A DNA stretch of 64,000 nt from positions 1-64,000 of the forward strand of contig NZ_JBLKRT010000023.1 of the NCBI RefSeq assembly GCF_047607445.1, read 5' to 3'. A model generated the notes under the pieces. The model saw nothing but the letters and a program-made list of their open reading frames with translations, was not told the DNA's origin and searched no databases. This document shows positions 7,562 through 15,348 of this stretch, piece after piece. Source of the stretch: Crystallibacter sulfonylureivorans_A (lineage in GTDB: Bacteria; Actinomycetota; Actinomycetes; Actinomycetales; Micrococcaceae). Positions within the stretch are counted from its first letter, which is position 1, and each line of letters begins with the position of its first letter. A program made the translations under genes and the position numbers.

Positions 7562-8746
7562 TCACTTTTTGTAGTCCGCGAGGGCTACCAGCGCCAAGGC
7601 GGCCTGCGCCGGGACGGTCAGGTCCAACCCGATGACCTCCTCCAGGGAATGCAGCCGGTTGACCACCGTGTTCCGGTGACAGTACAGTTCCTCCGCCGTT
7701 TCCTTGATCGAGCCGGTGCGGCCGTAGCTGCGTGCCACCTGCAGCAACCGCTGCCGTTCGTGCGGTGTGCAGTGGTCCAAGGCGGCGGTGATCGGGTGCG
7801 AGAACCCGGGAAGGGCGTTTTCCAGTAGGTCCCGGGCAATGGTCATCCAGGTTCCCGGAACGGTGGCCAGTCCCGCCTCCTCCCCGTGTTTGGTGGCCAG
7901 TACCAAGGCGGACGCCGCTGCTTGGGGAATCGCCGCCAGGCCTTCCACACCAGGGACATAGCCGGCAGGAAATTCGGGCGGGTCGTCCTGCCACGTCCGG
8001 CCGGCGCGGGCTACGCGGAAAAGGTACAGCGCCCCGGCGCGTTCGTAGCTGAAGGTCTGGCGATCCGCGCCGGGCTGGCGCGGCAACTTCGCCGCCGTCT
8101 CCCGAGTGACTGCCATCATCTCGAACACGTCCGAGCTCTGTACCTCCAGCCCGGCGGCGATGTCGGACATCTCGCTGGTGTTTCGGGTATCCGTATTAAA
8201 GAGCCTCGAAAGCAGCCGCTGGCGGTGCAATTGTTTGTCGCGGGCGAGCAAGGCTTCTTCTTCCGAAAAGGCTTGCTGGATGCTGCTGACGTAGTTCTCC
8301 ACGGTGTCCAGAACGCGGTCCATGTTGGCCACGAGGATCTCGGTACCGTGCCCGCGCGCTACCCGTTCAAGCCCTTTCCAGAGCACCCTGAAGTCATTGC
8401 GGACCGCGCTCAGGAAGGCCTCCATCGGGACCCCCTGACGGGCCCGGCGTGCAGCGACGTCGCGCGGCAGGGACTGCAGGTCTGCGGGCAGTTCCAGCCC
8501 GGCCAGCAGGAACAGGAACATCTCCATGGTGTCTGCCGCGGTCCGGTGGACATCCTCGTCCGGCACCAGCGCCCCCTCGTAGGAGATGCTCGCGAAGCGT
8601 TCCAGGAAGTCGCTGACCAGCGAATCGCGCTCCTGCCACAAGCGTTGGATCAGTTCCATCCACTCAGGCTCAGCTGGCGTGTTCGGATTGAACTCCCGGG
8701 GCAGGCTGGCGCCGTGCGCAAGGACCTCTGCTAGCGACTCGCTCAT
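7562..8746 (-). CDS. PucR/CdaR-type transcriptional regulator
   Basis: A 394-residue regulator. The N-terminal ~160 residues are helical ('LIQRLWQERDSLVSDFLERFASISYEG'), like the RsbR/CdaR-type sensory regions. A central GGDEF-like CdaR fold follows (~165-320). The C-terminal PucR helix-turn-helix is clear: 'GSIKETAEELYCHRNTVVNRLHSLEEVIGLDL' in substance (~348-378). Family members activate catabolism of purines, proline, amides or sugars by sensing a pathway intermediate. The gene is divergent from the amidohydrolase operon across 163 bp, and the MHS transporter lies downstream on the same strand. It is the obvious local regulator of the 4.6-14.5 kb island. Confidence 0.88.
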   Translation of the reverse strand: MSESLAEVLAHGASLPREFNPNTPAEPEWMELIQRLWQERDSLVSDFLERFASISYEGALVPDEDVHRTAADTMEMFLFLLAGLELPADLQSLPRDVAARRARQGVPMEAFLSAVRNDFRVLWKGLERVARGHGTEILVANMDRVLDTVENYVSSIQQAFSEEEALLARDKQLHRQRLLSRLFNTDTRNTSEMSDIAAGLEVQSSDVFEMMAVTRETAAKLPRQPGADRQTFSYERAGALYLFRVARAGRTWQDDPPEFPAGYVPGVEGLAAIPQAAASALVLATKHGEEAGLATVPGTWMTIARDLLENALPGFSHPITAALDHCTPHERQRLLQVARSYGRTGSIKETAEELYCHRNTVVNRLHSLEEVIGLDLTVPAQAALALVALADYKK

Positions 8747-8909
8747 AGGTCCATCTTATGCAATCGCCTAATCCATCCAGAAGTTATGGCGTCATTTAGC
8801 CATTGAGCGCGACAATACTCCAGTGTTCAAATGAAGGTGGCGGCCCGGCATGGCCCTGCACGCCACCGATCGTTGCGGGCACGCCGCAGCGAAAGCACGA
8901 AGAGGACTC
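8747..8909. promoter_or_regulatory. Divergent promoter region of pucR-like gene and amidohydrolase operon
   Basis: This 163-bp region has no gene and is more A/T-rich than its surroundings near 8760-8830. It contains GACAATACTC (8811-8820), identical to a 10-mer upstream of the MFS gene (7510-7519). An AGAGGA ribosome site precedes ATG 8910. No confident -35/-10 pair was assigned. Confidence 0.4.
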
Positions 8910-10604
8910 ATGCTCGTCGATCTCCTGATCCGCAACGCCCGCATTCTGACCCAGGATCCCCAACAACCGGTGGCTGAAAGCCTGCTGATCCACGATGGGA
9001 AGGTGCTGGCACTCGACGTCGACCAGCAGAGTGTTCCCCGCGCCCGACGGGTGGTCGACGCCGCAGGCGCCGTCATTGTCCCCGGCTTCAACGATGTACA
9101 CGCCCACAGCGTGTGGTTCGGGCTCGGCCTGATGGAAGCGAATCTTGGATCCGTCGCGAGCCTGGACGAGGCGTATGCGGTGATAGCCGACGCCGCTGCT
9201 TCGCTCGCGGAAGACGAATGGGTGGTGGCCTCGGGGTACAGCCCGCTGCTGCACAACGGTGCCCAGCCGGACCGCGATCGGCTCGATGCTGCCTCCGGCG
9301 GCCGCCCGGTCTGGATCAAGCATTCGTCCGGCCATGCCTGCAACGTCAACGGCATTGCCCTGGACCTGATCGTGGCACGCGGTGCTGACCTTGCCGCGCC
9401 GATCGACGGCGGCATTGTTGCGCGGGATGCCGAGGGGCGGCCCACCGGGCTGCTGGAGGAGAACGCCATGCGGCTGGTGCAGGACATCATGCTGCCCTAC
9501 CCGCTGGCCACCATCGAGCGTGCGCTGGACCTGGCCACGTCCCACTACCTGACCGAGGGCATCACCAGCGTCACCGATGCCGGCATCGCGGGCGGCTGGA
9601 TCGGCTACTCGCCGCGCGAGTTCGGCGCGTACCAGAGCGCACGCGACAAGGGACTGCTGAGTGTCCGGATGCAGCCGATGATGGTTCTGGACGCTTTGCA
9701 CCAGGTGCCGGGGCACGAGGCAGACCCGGAGTCCCGGGGCCTGGATGCCGGCATCCGCACCGGTCTGGGCGACGATTGGCTGCGGCTGGGGCCGGTGAAG
9801 ATTTTCAGCGACGGATCGCTGCTGGGCAGCACCGCCTACGTGACCGAAGAGTACGTGGGCTGCCCGCACAACCACGGCTACCTGCAGATGGACGCCCAGG
9901 AGCTGCGCTCCTCCGCGCTCCAGGCGTATCGGGCCGGTTGGTCCATCGCCATGCACGCGATCGGCGACCATGCCGTGGACCACGCGATCGACATCATCAT
10001 CGAAGCGCAGGAAACGTATGGCCGCAAGCCGCTGCCCAACAGGATCGAACACGGTGGCGTGATCCGCCCCGAGCAGCTGGACCGCATCGCCGAGGCAGGC
10101 ATCGTCCTGGTCCCGCAACCGCACTTCATCACGGAGTTCGGCGACGGCATGGCAAAGCTGCTGGGACCGGAACGGACGGCGACGTCCTACCCGGCCAACG
10201 GCCTGCTGAAGCGCGGCGCCACTCTCCCGGGCAGCTCGGACCGCCCGGTGTCCAACGGCCGGCCGCTGACCGTGATGCAGTCCTTCGTCGAGCGGCTGAC
10301 CCCGTCCGGCGAGGTGTACGGACCGGAAGAGAGAGTCACCGCGGCCGAGGCGCTGAACGCCTACACTGCAGGCTCCGCCGCCGCCACGGGAACGGACGGG
10401 TCCAAGGGGCGTTTGGTGCCGGGAATGCTGGCCGACCTGGTCTTCCTGGATCAGGACCCCACCGCCGTCGACCCATCGCAGATCGGCGCCACCCAAGTGC
10501 TGGCGACTATGGTGGGCGGCGAGATCCGCTTTGGCGCAGAGAAGTTCCCGGCGCAGGAAGACCGGGATCCGGCAATGGCAACTAGCGGGGAGGAAACCCG
10601 ATGA
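8910..10604 (+). CDS. Amidohydrolase_3 family hydrolase (YtcJ / N-substituted formamide deformylase-like)
   Basis: A 564-residue member of the metal-dependent amidohydrolase superfamily, YtcJ/NfdA branch. Metal ligands are visible: the first-strand 'FNDVHAHSVWFG' (HxH), 'WIKHSSGHACNVN', 'AIGDHAVDHAIDI', 'NRIEHGGVIRPEQLDR' and the last-strand 'GSSDRPVSNGRPL' (Asp). Length is usual for this branch. Characterised relatives include an Arthrobacter N-substituted formamide deformylase, but this branch is poorly described and the substrate is unknown. ATG 8910 has AGAGGA upstream. The stop overlaps the next start (ATGA at 10601-10604), so it is translationally coupled to the M20 hydrolase and both probably act on one pathway. 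Confidence 0.85.
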   Translation: MLVDLLIRNARILTQDPQQPVAESLLIHDGKVLALDVDQQSVPRARRVVDAAGAVIVPGFNDVHAHSVWFGLGLMEANLGSVASLDEAYAVIADAAASLAEDEWVVASGYSPLLHNGAQPDRDRLDAASGGRPVWIKHSSGHACNVNGIALDLIVARGADLAAPIDGGIVARDAEGRPTGLLEENAMRLVQDIMLPYPLATIERALDLATSHYLTEGITSVTDAGIAGGWIGYSPREFGAYQSARDKGLLSVRMQPMMVLDALHQVPGHEADPESRGLDAGIRTGLGDDWLRLGPVKIFSDGSLLGSTAYVTEEYVGCPHNHGYLQMDAQELRSSALQAYRAGWSIAMHAIGDHAVDHAIDIIIEAQETYGRKPLPNRIEHGGVIRPEQLDRIAEAGIVLVPQPHFITEFGDGMAKLLGPERTATSYPANGLLKRGATLPGSSDRPVSNGRPLTVMQSFVERLTPSGEVYGPEERVTAAEALNAYTAGSAAATGTDGSKGRLVPGMLADLVFLDQDPTAVDPSQIGATQVLATMVGGEIRFGAEKFPAQEDRDPAMATSGEETR

Positions 10605-11854
10605 GCACCACCAACGAGGAATTTCTGGCTGACTTCGCCACCATGTCCGGCTTCGGCGCCACCGCCGGCGGCGGCGTGGACCGGCAGGCGGGCACGACGG
10701 CGGACCATGCCACCCGCCGTTGGTTCGGCGAGTGGCTGGCCCGGCATGGCTTCACGGAGAAAGTCGATGCGGCCGGAAACCAGTTCGGCACCATCGAGGT
10801 TATTCCCGGGGCCCCCTATGTACTGCTCGGATCGCACCTGGACTCGCAGCCGCTGGCTGGCCGCTACGACGGCGCCTACGGCGTGCTGGCCGGCGCCCAC
10901 GCGGTGGCCCGCGTCGCAGCCGAGGCGGCGGCCGGCGAGCTGGACCCGGTCTGCAACATTGCCGTGGTCAATTGGTTCAACGAAGAAGGCAGCCGGTTCA
11001 CGCCCAGCATGATGGGCAGCTCGGTGTTCACCGGGAAACTCCCCTTGGAGCAGGCGCTGGCCACCACGGACCCGGCCGGGACAACAGTTGCCGAAGCCCT
11101 GGCGGAGGGCGACCGCGGCGCCGCAGCCGGCGCCCCGGTGCTGGCGGAGGTGGCCCGGTACGCCGAAATCCACATCGAGCAGGGCAAGAATCTCGAGGAA
11201 ACCGGAACCCAGGTGGGAATCGTTGACCGTACCTGGGCCGCCAGCAAGTACCGCGTCACCGTTGACGGCGCGCAGTCCCACACCGGTTCCACCCGAATGG
11301 AGGACCGGCGGGACGCCCTCTACGGGGCCGCGCTGGTCATCTCCGCCGCCCGTGATCTCGCTGCCGAGTTCGCGCCCGGGCAGCTGCACACCTCGGTGTC
11401 GGAGATGTACGTTCTGCCCAACTCGCCGGTGACCATCGCGCGGCAGGCGGTGATGAACCTGGACCTGCGTTCGCCGGACGAAGAGGTCCTGGCCCGTGCC
11501 GTGGAGCTGCTGGACAAGCGCATCGCCGACGCCGAGGCCCTCTCCCGGACGGAGATCTCGCTGGTGCAGACCCACCGGTGGGGGCTGGTGTCCTACCAGC
11601 CCGCAGGAGTGGCGCTCGGGACCGCCAGCGCGGAACAGTTGGGCTTCAGCCACACCGAGATCATGACGGTGGCCGGGCACGACTCCACGAACATGAAGGA
11701 CGTGGTCCCGACGGTGATGCTCTTCGTGCCCAGCGTCGACGGCATCTCGCACAACGAGGCAGAATTCACCCGCGACGATGACGCCCTGCGCGGCGTGGAC
11801 CTGCTGACCGAGGTCACCCGACGGCTGGTCCGCGGGGAGCTCGCGGCGGAATAG
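10601..11854 (+). CDS. M20 Zn-dependent hydrolase (allantoate amidohydrolase / N-carbamoyl-L-amino acid hydrolase family)
   Basis: A 417-residue bimetal hydrolase with the carbamoylase-family motifs in order: 'LLGSHLDSQPLAGRYDGAYGVLAGA' in substance (His and Asp ligands), 'NEEGSRFTPSMMGSSVF' (Glu-Glu), 'IHIEQGKNLEETGTQVGIVD' (His), 'QSHTGSTRMEDRRDAL', and 'AGHDSTNMKDVVPTVMLFVPS..GISHNEAEF' at the C-terminus. Such enzymes cleave N-carbamoyl amino acids, beta-ureidopropionate or allantoate, releasing CO2 and ammonia. Its start overlaps the amidohydrolase stop by 4 nt. A strong terminator follows at 11866, so these two genes may form one transcript and the SnoaL/permease/cyclase genes a second. 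Confidence 0.88.
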   Translation: MSTTNEEFLADFATMSGFGATAGGGVDRQAGTTADHATRRWFGEWLARHGFTEKVDAAGNQFGTIEVIPGAPYVLLGSHLDSQPLAGRYDGAYGVLAGAHAVARVAAEAAAGELDPVCNIAVVNWFNEEGSRFTPSMMGSSVFTGKLPLEQALATTDPAGTTVAEALAEGDRGAAAGAPVLAEVARYAEIHIEQGKNLEETGTQVGIVDRTWAASKYRVTVDGAQSHTGSTRMEDRRDALYGAALVISAARDLAAEFAPGQLHTSVSEMYVLPNSPVTIARQAVMNLDLRSPDEEVLARAVELLDKRIADAEALSRTEISLVQTHRWGLVSYQPAGVALGTASAEQLGFSHTEIMTVAGHDSTNMKDVVPTVMLFVPSVDGISHNEAEFTRDDDALRGVDLLTEVTRRLVRGELAAE

Positions 11855-11865
11855 CTGCTGGGGCT

Positions 11866-11905
11866 CGACGGCGGGGCACACCACTTACGGTGTGCCCCGC
11901 CGTCG
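11866..11905 (+). terminator. Rho-independent terminator with T-rich tail
   Basis: A perfect 17-bp stem, CGACGGCGGGGCACACC (11866-11882) and its complement (11889-11905), with a 6-nt loop, followed by TCGTTTAATTCTTGTT. This is the clearest classical terminator of the window, located 12 bp after the M20 hydrolase stop. Confidence 0.88.
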
Positions 11906-12023
11906 TCGTTTAATTCTTGTTGTGACGCCCGGCACTTGCAGTTAGATCACTGACAGGCAACACTTGTTGCGTCTTAGAAACTTTCCGTGCGGCCGCCGTT
12001 CGGCTGCAGCTAGGAGACATCAC

Positions 12024-12446
12024 ATGGGAACGGTGGAAAACCGTGCTCCTTCAATCGAGCAGGTCAAAGACGCAGCGGCCAGCATCGTCAGTGCCTTCGC
12101 CGCCACGGACACGGACCGCTACTTTGCCGGCTTCGCCCCGGAGGCCAGCTTTGTGTTTCACACGGAGCAGGAACGGCTGGAGGGCCGCGCCGCCTACGAG
12201 TCGCTCTGGGCCGAATGGCTCAACGACGGGTGGCGCGTGGTCGACTGCCAATCCAGCAACCAGCATGTGACCGTGTTCCCGGGCGGCGCCGTGTTCGTGC
12301 ACGACGTGGCAACCACGGTAGCCCTGCCCGACGGCGAGGACTCCTACCGCGAGCGGGAAACCATCGTCTTCCGCCACGACGCAGACGGCCGCCTGGTTGC
12401 CGTGCATGAACACCTCTCACCGATGACCACGGCTGCAGCAAGCTGA
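12024..12446 (+). CDS. SnoaL/NTF2-like protein
   Basis: A 140-residue protein with a cone-shaped NTF2-like fold: helix 'SIEQVKDAAASIVSAFAATDTDRYFAGFAP', then the strand pair 'ASFVFHTEQERLEGRAAYESLWAEWL', and a long C-terminal sheet ending 'AVHEHLSPM'. Such proteins are small isomerases, dehydratases or ligand-binding partners; the reaction is not evident. ATG 12024 is chosen because TAGGAGA lies 7 nt upstream; the 20 codons before it lack support. It lies 37 bp ahead of the NCS1 permease gene and is probably co-transcribed with it, which puts it in the same amide/nucleobase-type pathway. Confidence 0.75.
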   Translation: MGTVENRAPSIEQVKDAAASIVSAFAATDTDRYFAGFAPEASFVFHTEQERLEGRAAYESLWAEWLNDGWRVVDCQSSNQHVTVFPGGAVFVHDVATTVALPDGEDSYRERETIVFRHDADGRLVAVHEHLSPMTTAAAS

Positions 12447-12483
12447 GCTTCCCCTCCCGATCCTTCTCGCACCTAGGACCCTC

Positions 12484-13896
12484 ATGAATCTCTACCAGCG
12501 TCTGGACAACCACCTTCAACGGAACGCGGACGGCTTCGGCCCGATCCGCGGCACGCTGTCCACTCCCCGCATCGGCATGATCTGGCTGGCGGCCAACTTT
12601 GTGGTCACCACACTGCTCACCGGCACCCTCTTCATTCCCGGCATCAACTTTGGTTCGGCCATTTGGCTGATCGTCGTCGGCACCCTGGCAGGCGCGGTCG
12701 TGCTGACGCTGATCGGCAACATCGGTACCCGCACCGGCCTGCCCACCATGGCCATCACCCGGGGAGCCTTCGGCACCCGCGGCAGCCTGCTGCCGGTGGC
12801 CGCCAACGTGATCATCCTGATGGGCTGGAGCTGGGTGCAGGCCATGCTCGCCGGTGTCACCGTCAACTATGTGGTGGCGCAGTTGACCGGATTCTCCAAC
12901 CCCATCCTGTTCGCCGTGCTGTGCCAGGCCATCGTGGTCTGCCTTGCCATCCTCGGCCACGAGGGCATTGCCAAGGTCGAGCCGTGGCTCGCCGTCGTCA
13001 TCCTGGCGATCATGGTCTACGTCTTCATCACCGCCTTCACCACCTTCAGCCCGGCCGAGTTCAACCAGATTGGCGTCGACGAGTCGCTGGGATACACGCA
13101 GTTTGTGGTGCTGGATATTGTGATCGCCACGGCCATTTCCTGGACGGTGCTGTCCGCCGACTTCAACCGCCTGGCCAAGTCCAGCCGCGCAGGAATTGTC
13201 GGGTCCGGCATCGGCTACACGCTGTCCACTGTCCTGGCCATGACGCTGGGCGCCACCGCCATCGGTTACGTGATCCTCTCCGGAGGTCAGCCGGCGGAAT
13301 TCGATCCGACCGTGATCGTGGCGGCATTCGGTACGCCGCTGGCCATCGTGATCTTCATGTCCGTCATGGCCACCAACACCATGGTGGTCTACGGCATGGT
13401 CACCTCGATCGTGAACGCACAATCACGCTGGAAGCTGCGGTTCCTTCCGACGGCGTTGGTAGTCGGCGTCGTTTCCATCGCCGGTTCCACCTGGATGGCA
13501 CTGCTGAACCAGTTCACCGACTTCCTCGTCATGATCGGCGCCTTCTTCGTGCCGGTGTTCGCCATCATGATCGTGGACTACTACATCATCAAGCGCCGCA
13601 GCTACGGCCGGGACATCCTACGGGAAGGCGGCGGAAAGTACTGGTACACCGGCGGGGTGAATTGGGCCGCGATTGCGGTGTGGCTGGTGGGCGCCGGAGC
13701 CTCCTACGTGCTGACCTACGTCTGGCCCAGCCCGGTCGGAGCCACCATTCCAGCGTTCGTGCTGAGCTTCGTGCTGTATCTGGGCCTCTCGGTCAAGAGC
13801 CGGGCACGCTTCGCCGGGGAACCGGCCGGCCACCTCGCGGAGCAGCCCGCGGCAGTGGCGGACGCCGACTCTTCTGCCCGGGGCACCGGAGATTGA
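12484..13896 (+). CDS. NCS1-family nucleobase/cation permease (CodB-like cytosine permease)
   Basis: A 470-residue transporter with about 12 membrane segments and the NCS1 character: 'GPIRGTLSTPRIGMIWLAANF' near the N-terminus, 'GTRTGLPTMAITRGAFGTRGSLLPVAAN', 'GWSWVQAMLAG', and 'SADFNRLAKSSRAG' after the mid-protein membrane segments. NCS1 carriers import cytosine, hydantoins, allantoin, thiamine precursors or pyridoxine with H+ or Na+. Together with the carbamoylase-type hydrolase and the cyclase next door, import of a cyclic ureide or amide is the simplest reading. The cyclase gene begins 7 bp after its stop. Confidence 0.87.
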   Translation: MNLYQRLDNHLQRNADGFGPIRGTLSTPRIGMIWLAANFVVTTLLTGTLFIPGINFGSAIWLIVVGTLAGAVVLTLIGNIGTRTGLPTMAITRGAFGTRGSLLPVAANVIILMGWSWVQAMLAGVTVNYVVAQLTGFSNPILFAVLCQAIVVCLAILGHEGIAKVEPWLAVVILAIMVYVFITAFTTFSPAEFNQIGVDESLGYTQFVVLDIVIATAISWTVLSADFNRLAKSSRAGIVGSGIGYTLSTVLAMTLGATAIGYVILSGGQPAEFDPTVIVAAFGTPLAIVIFMSVMATNTMVVYGMVTSIVNAQSRWKLRFLPTALVVGVVSIAGSTWMALLNQFTDFLVMIGAFFVPVFAIMIVDYYIIKRRSYGRDILREGGGKYWYTGGVNWAAIAVWLVGAGASYVLTYVWPSPVGATIPAFVLSFVLYLGLSVKSRARFAGEPAGHLAEQPAAVADADSSARGTGD

Positions 13897-13903
13897 GCTC
13901 GAC

Positions 13904-14545
13904 GTGAAACTTGTGGACCTCACGCACCCGCTGTCCTCGGGGATGCAGGTTTTCCCGGGCGATCCGGAGGTGGCGATCGGCGGCGCGCTGACCATCGCGG
14001 AGAACGGGGTGGACGTGTCCGCTCTGCACCTGGGCAGCCACTCCGGCACCCATCTCGATGCTCCCTGCCACAGCATTGAGGGCGGCCGCACGACCTCCGA
14101 CGTGCCGCTGGACGAACTGGTGGGCGAAGCCTTGGTGCTGCAGGTTCCGGACCTGGACGCCGGCGATGAGATCCGCTGGCACCACGTGGCCAGCCAGGTT
14201 CAGGGCAACGTGCCCAAGATCGTGCTGCTGGCTACCGGCTGGGACCGCCACTTCGGCACCGAAAGGTATCTGGATCATCCGGTGCTCTCCCATGCCGCGG
14301 CCGATGAGCTCTGGGCCAGGGGCATGCGGGTGCTCGCCGTGGACACGTTGAACCCCGACCGGACGTTGCAGCCTGCCGAGTCGTTTAGCCTTCCGGTGCA
14401 TGAGTTGGTGCTGGGATCCGACGGCCTGATTGTGGAGAACGTCCGCCATGCCGCCAAGTTGCCCGCCCGGTGCACGGTGGGCTTCTTTCCGCTCAAGCTG
14501 ACGGCGACCGACGGAGCCCCGGTCCGGGCCGTCGCGTGGCTTTAG
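13904..14545 (+). CDS. Cyclase family protein (kynurenine formamidase-like metal hydrolase)
   Basis: A 213-residue protein of the cyclase/formamidase family. The diagnostic metal-binding motif HxGTHxDxPxH is present as 'HSGTHLDAPCH' (~47-57), with the leading 'DLTHPLSSGMQVFPGDP' and the late 'AVDTLNP' strand. Family members open amide or cyclic bonds (N-formylkynurenine formamidase, isatin hydrolase, cyclic diketone hydrolases). The GTG start at 13904 is only 7 nt beyond the permease stop, so it is co-transcribed and probably translationally coupled. It ends against a hairpin shared with the convergent anti-sigma gene. The exact substrate is unknown, but the context argues for an amide or ureide. 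Confidence 0.85.
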   Translation: MKLVDLTHPLSSGMQVFPGDPEVAIGGALTIAENGVDVSALHLGSHSGTHLDAPCHSIEGGRTTSDVPLDELVGEALVLQVPDLDAGDEIRWHHVASQVQGNVPKIVLLATGWDRHFGTERYLDHPVLSHAAADELWARGMRVLAVDTLNPDRTLQPAESFSLPVHELVLGSDGLIVENVRHAAKLPARCTVGFFPLKLTATDGAPVRAVAWL

Positions 14546-14561
14546 CACGCGTCAGGTTAGA

Positions 14562-14596
14562 AACCCAGCCTTCGCGACGGCGGCGAGGGCTGGGTT
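14562..14596. terminator. Hairpin between convergent operons
   Basis: Arms AACCCAGCC (14562-14570) and GGCTGGGTT (14588-14596) flank a GACGGCGGCGAG-containing loop. The right arm overlaps the anti-sigma gene stop codon (14595). It serves the convergent cyclase and rsb-like operons. Confidence 0.55.
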
Positions 14597-15038
14597 AGGC
14601 GTCGGAAGCGTGGCGGCAGAGAACCCAGACGTTGTCCTCGCCGTGGCGCTCAAAGGTGACCGTGCTGACCAGGGCATGAATCAGGTTCAGCCCCCGGCCG
14701 GACTCGGATTCATCATCGATCTCCGACGGGTTCGACAGGCCGGGGCTGGAGGGTGCTGCGCCGATTTCGGAAATGCGCGCCTCCAGCCTGCGGGACCAGA
14801 TGGTGATCTCCACGCCGAGTTGCAGGGGAGTATCGGAGGCTGGGACGGCGTGCTGGACCACATTGCTGGCGGCCTCGATGACGGCGGTCGAGAAAGCCAT
14901 GCGGTCCATGTCCGGAACGAAATCGGCTTTCCGCCACAGCGTCTCGAAGTCTTCGTGCAGGGCATCCACGGTTGCCCCGGTCGCCAGGCCCTGACGCGTG
15001 CTCCGGGCCAGGACCTCAGGCATGGGGAAAGGCCGCAT
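14595..15038 (-). CDS. Anti-sigma factor-type serine kinase ATPase (RsbW-like)
   Basis: A 147-residue GHKL ATPase domain. The N-box is 'VIEAASNVVQHA' (~53-64) and the G1/G2 box is 'DDESESGRGLNLIHAL' (~107-122), as in RsbW/SpoIIAB. Such proteins sequester a sigma factor and phosphorylate their STAS antagonist. It is the last gene of a four-gene operon and overlaps the STAS gene by 23 nt (an internal ATG at 15023 gives an 8-nt overlap). The two frames share the end of the STAS gene, so translational coupling is likely. No sigma-factor gene is present in the window, so its client is unknown. Confidence 0.87.
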   Translation of the reverse strand: MRPFPMPEVLARSTRQGLATGATVDALHEDFETLWRKADFVPDMDRMAFSTAVIEAASNVVQHAVPASDTPLQLGVEITIWSRRLEARISEIGAAPSSPGLSNPSEIDDESESGRGLNLIHALVSTVTFERHGEDNVWVLCRHASDA

Positions 15039-15348
15039 CGACGCTTTCGTACGGGTTCAACACGCGGTGCATGCTGGTTAGTTCCAGGACCATCTTGACC
15101 TGCGGCTGCACATTCGCGATCCGGAGGTCGCCGCCGGCCTGCCGGGCAATTTTCAGGCATCCGATCAGGGCTCCGAGGCCGGAGGAGTCCATGAACTCGG
15201 TGCCCTCCATGTTCACCACCACATGATGGTTTCCCTCGGCCACCACCGCAGCAACCACCTCGCGGAGCAGGGGAGCGGCGACCATGTTCAACCTGCCGCT
15301 GCCATTGACTTCGGCATAGGCAGGCGTGGTCTCAACGGTGAACTGCAT
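15016..15348 (-). CDS. Anti-anti-sigma factor, STAS domain (RsbV-like)
   Basis: A 110-residue single STAS domain. The phosphorylation loop reads 'EFMDSSGLGALIGCLK' (residues ~51-66), with Asp54-Ser55 matching the Ser phosphorylated in SpoIIAA/RsbV. The unphosphorylated form would bind the RsbW-like kinase encoded downstream and release its client; the upstream PP2C protein would dephosphorylate it. The ATG at 15348 has AAGGAACG 5 nt upstream and overlaps the end of the glycosyltransferase gene by 17 nt. The key Ser is intact. Confidence 0.9.
   Translation of the reverse strand: MQFTVETTPAYAEVNGSGRLNMVAAPLLREVVAAVVAEGNHHVVVNMEGTEFMDSSGLGALIGCLKIARQAGGDLRIANVQPQVKMVLELTSMHRVLNPYESVDAAFPHA

Noticed and set aside
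8796..10496. 566-codon open frame on the minus strand opposite the amidohydrolase
   Set aside because: It mirrors the amidohydrolase coding strand, contains no recognisable motif, and is expected by chance in high-GC DNA.
12220..13422. Long open frame on the minus strand opposite the NCS1 permease (400 codons)
   Set aside because: It is the reverse complement of a well-supported permease gene, rich in His, Asp and Arg with no domain, and lacks a ribosome site.
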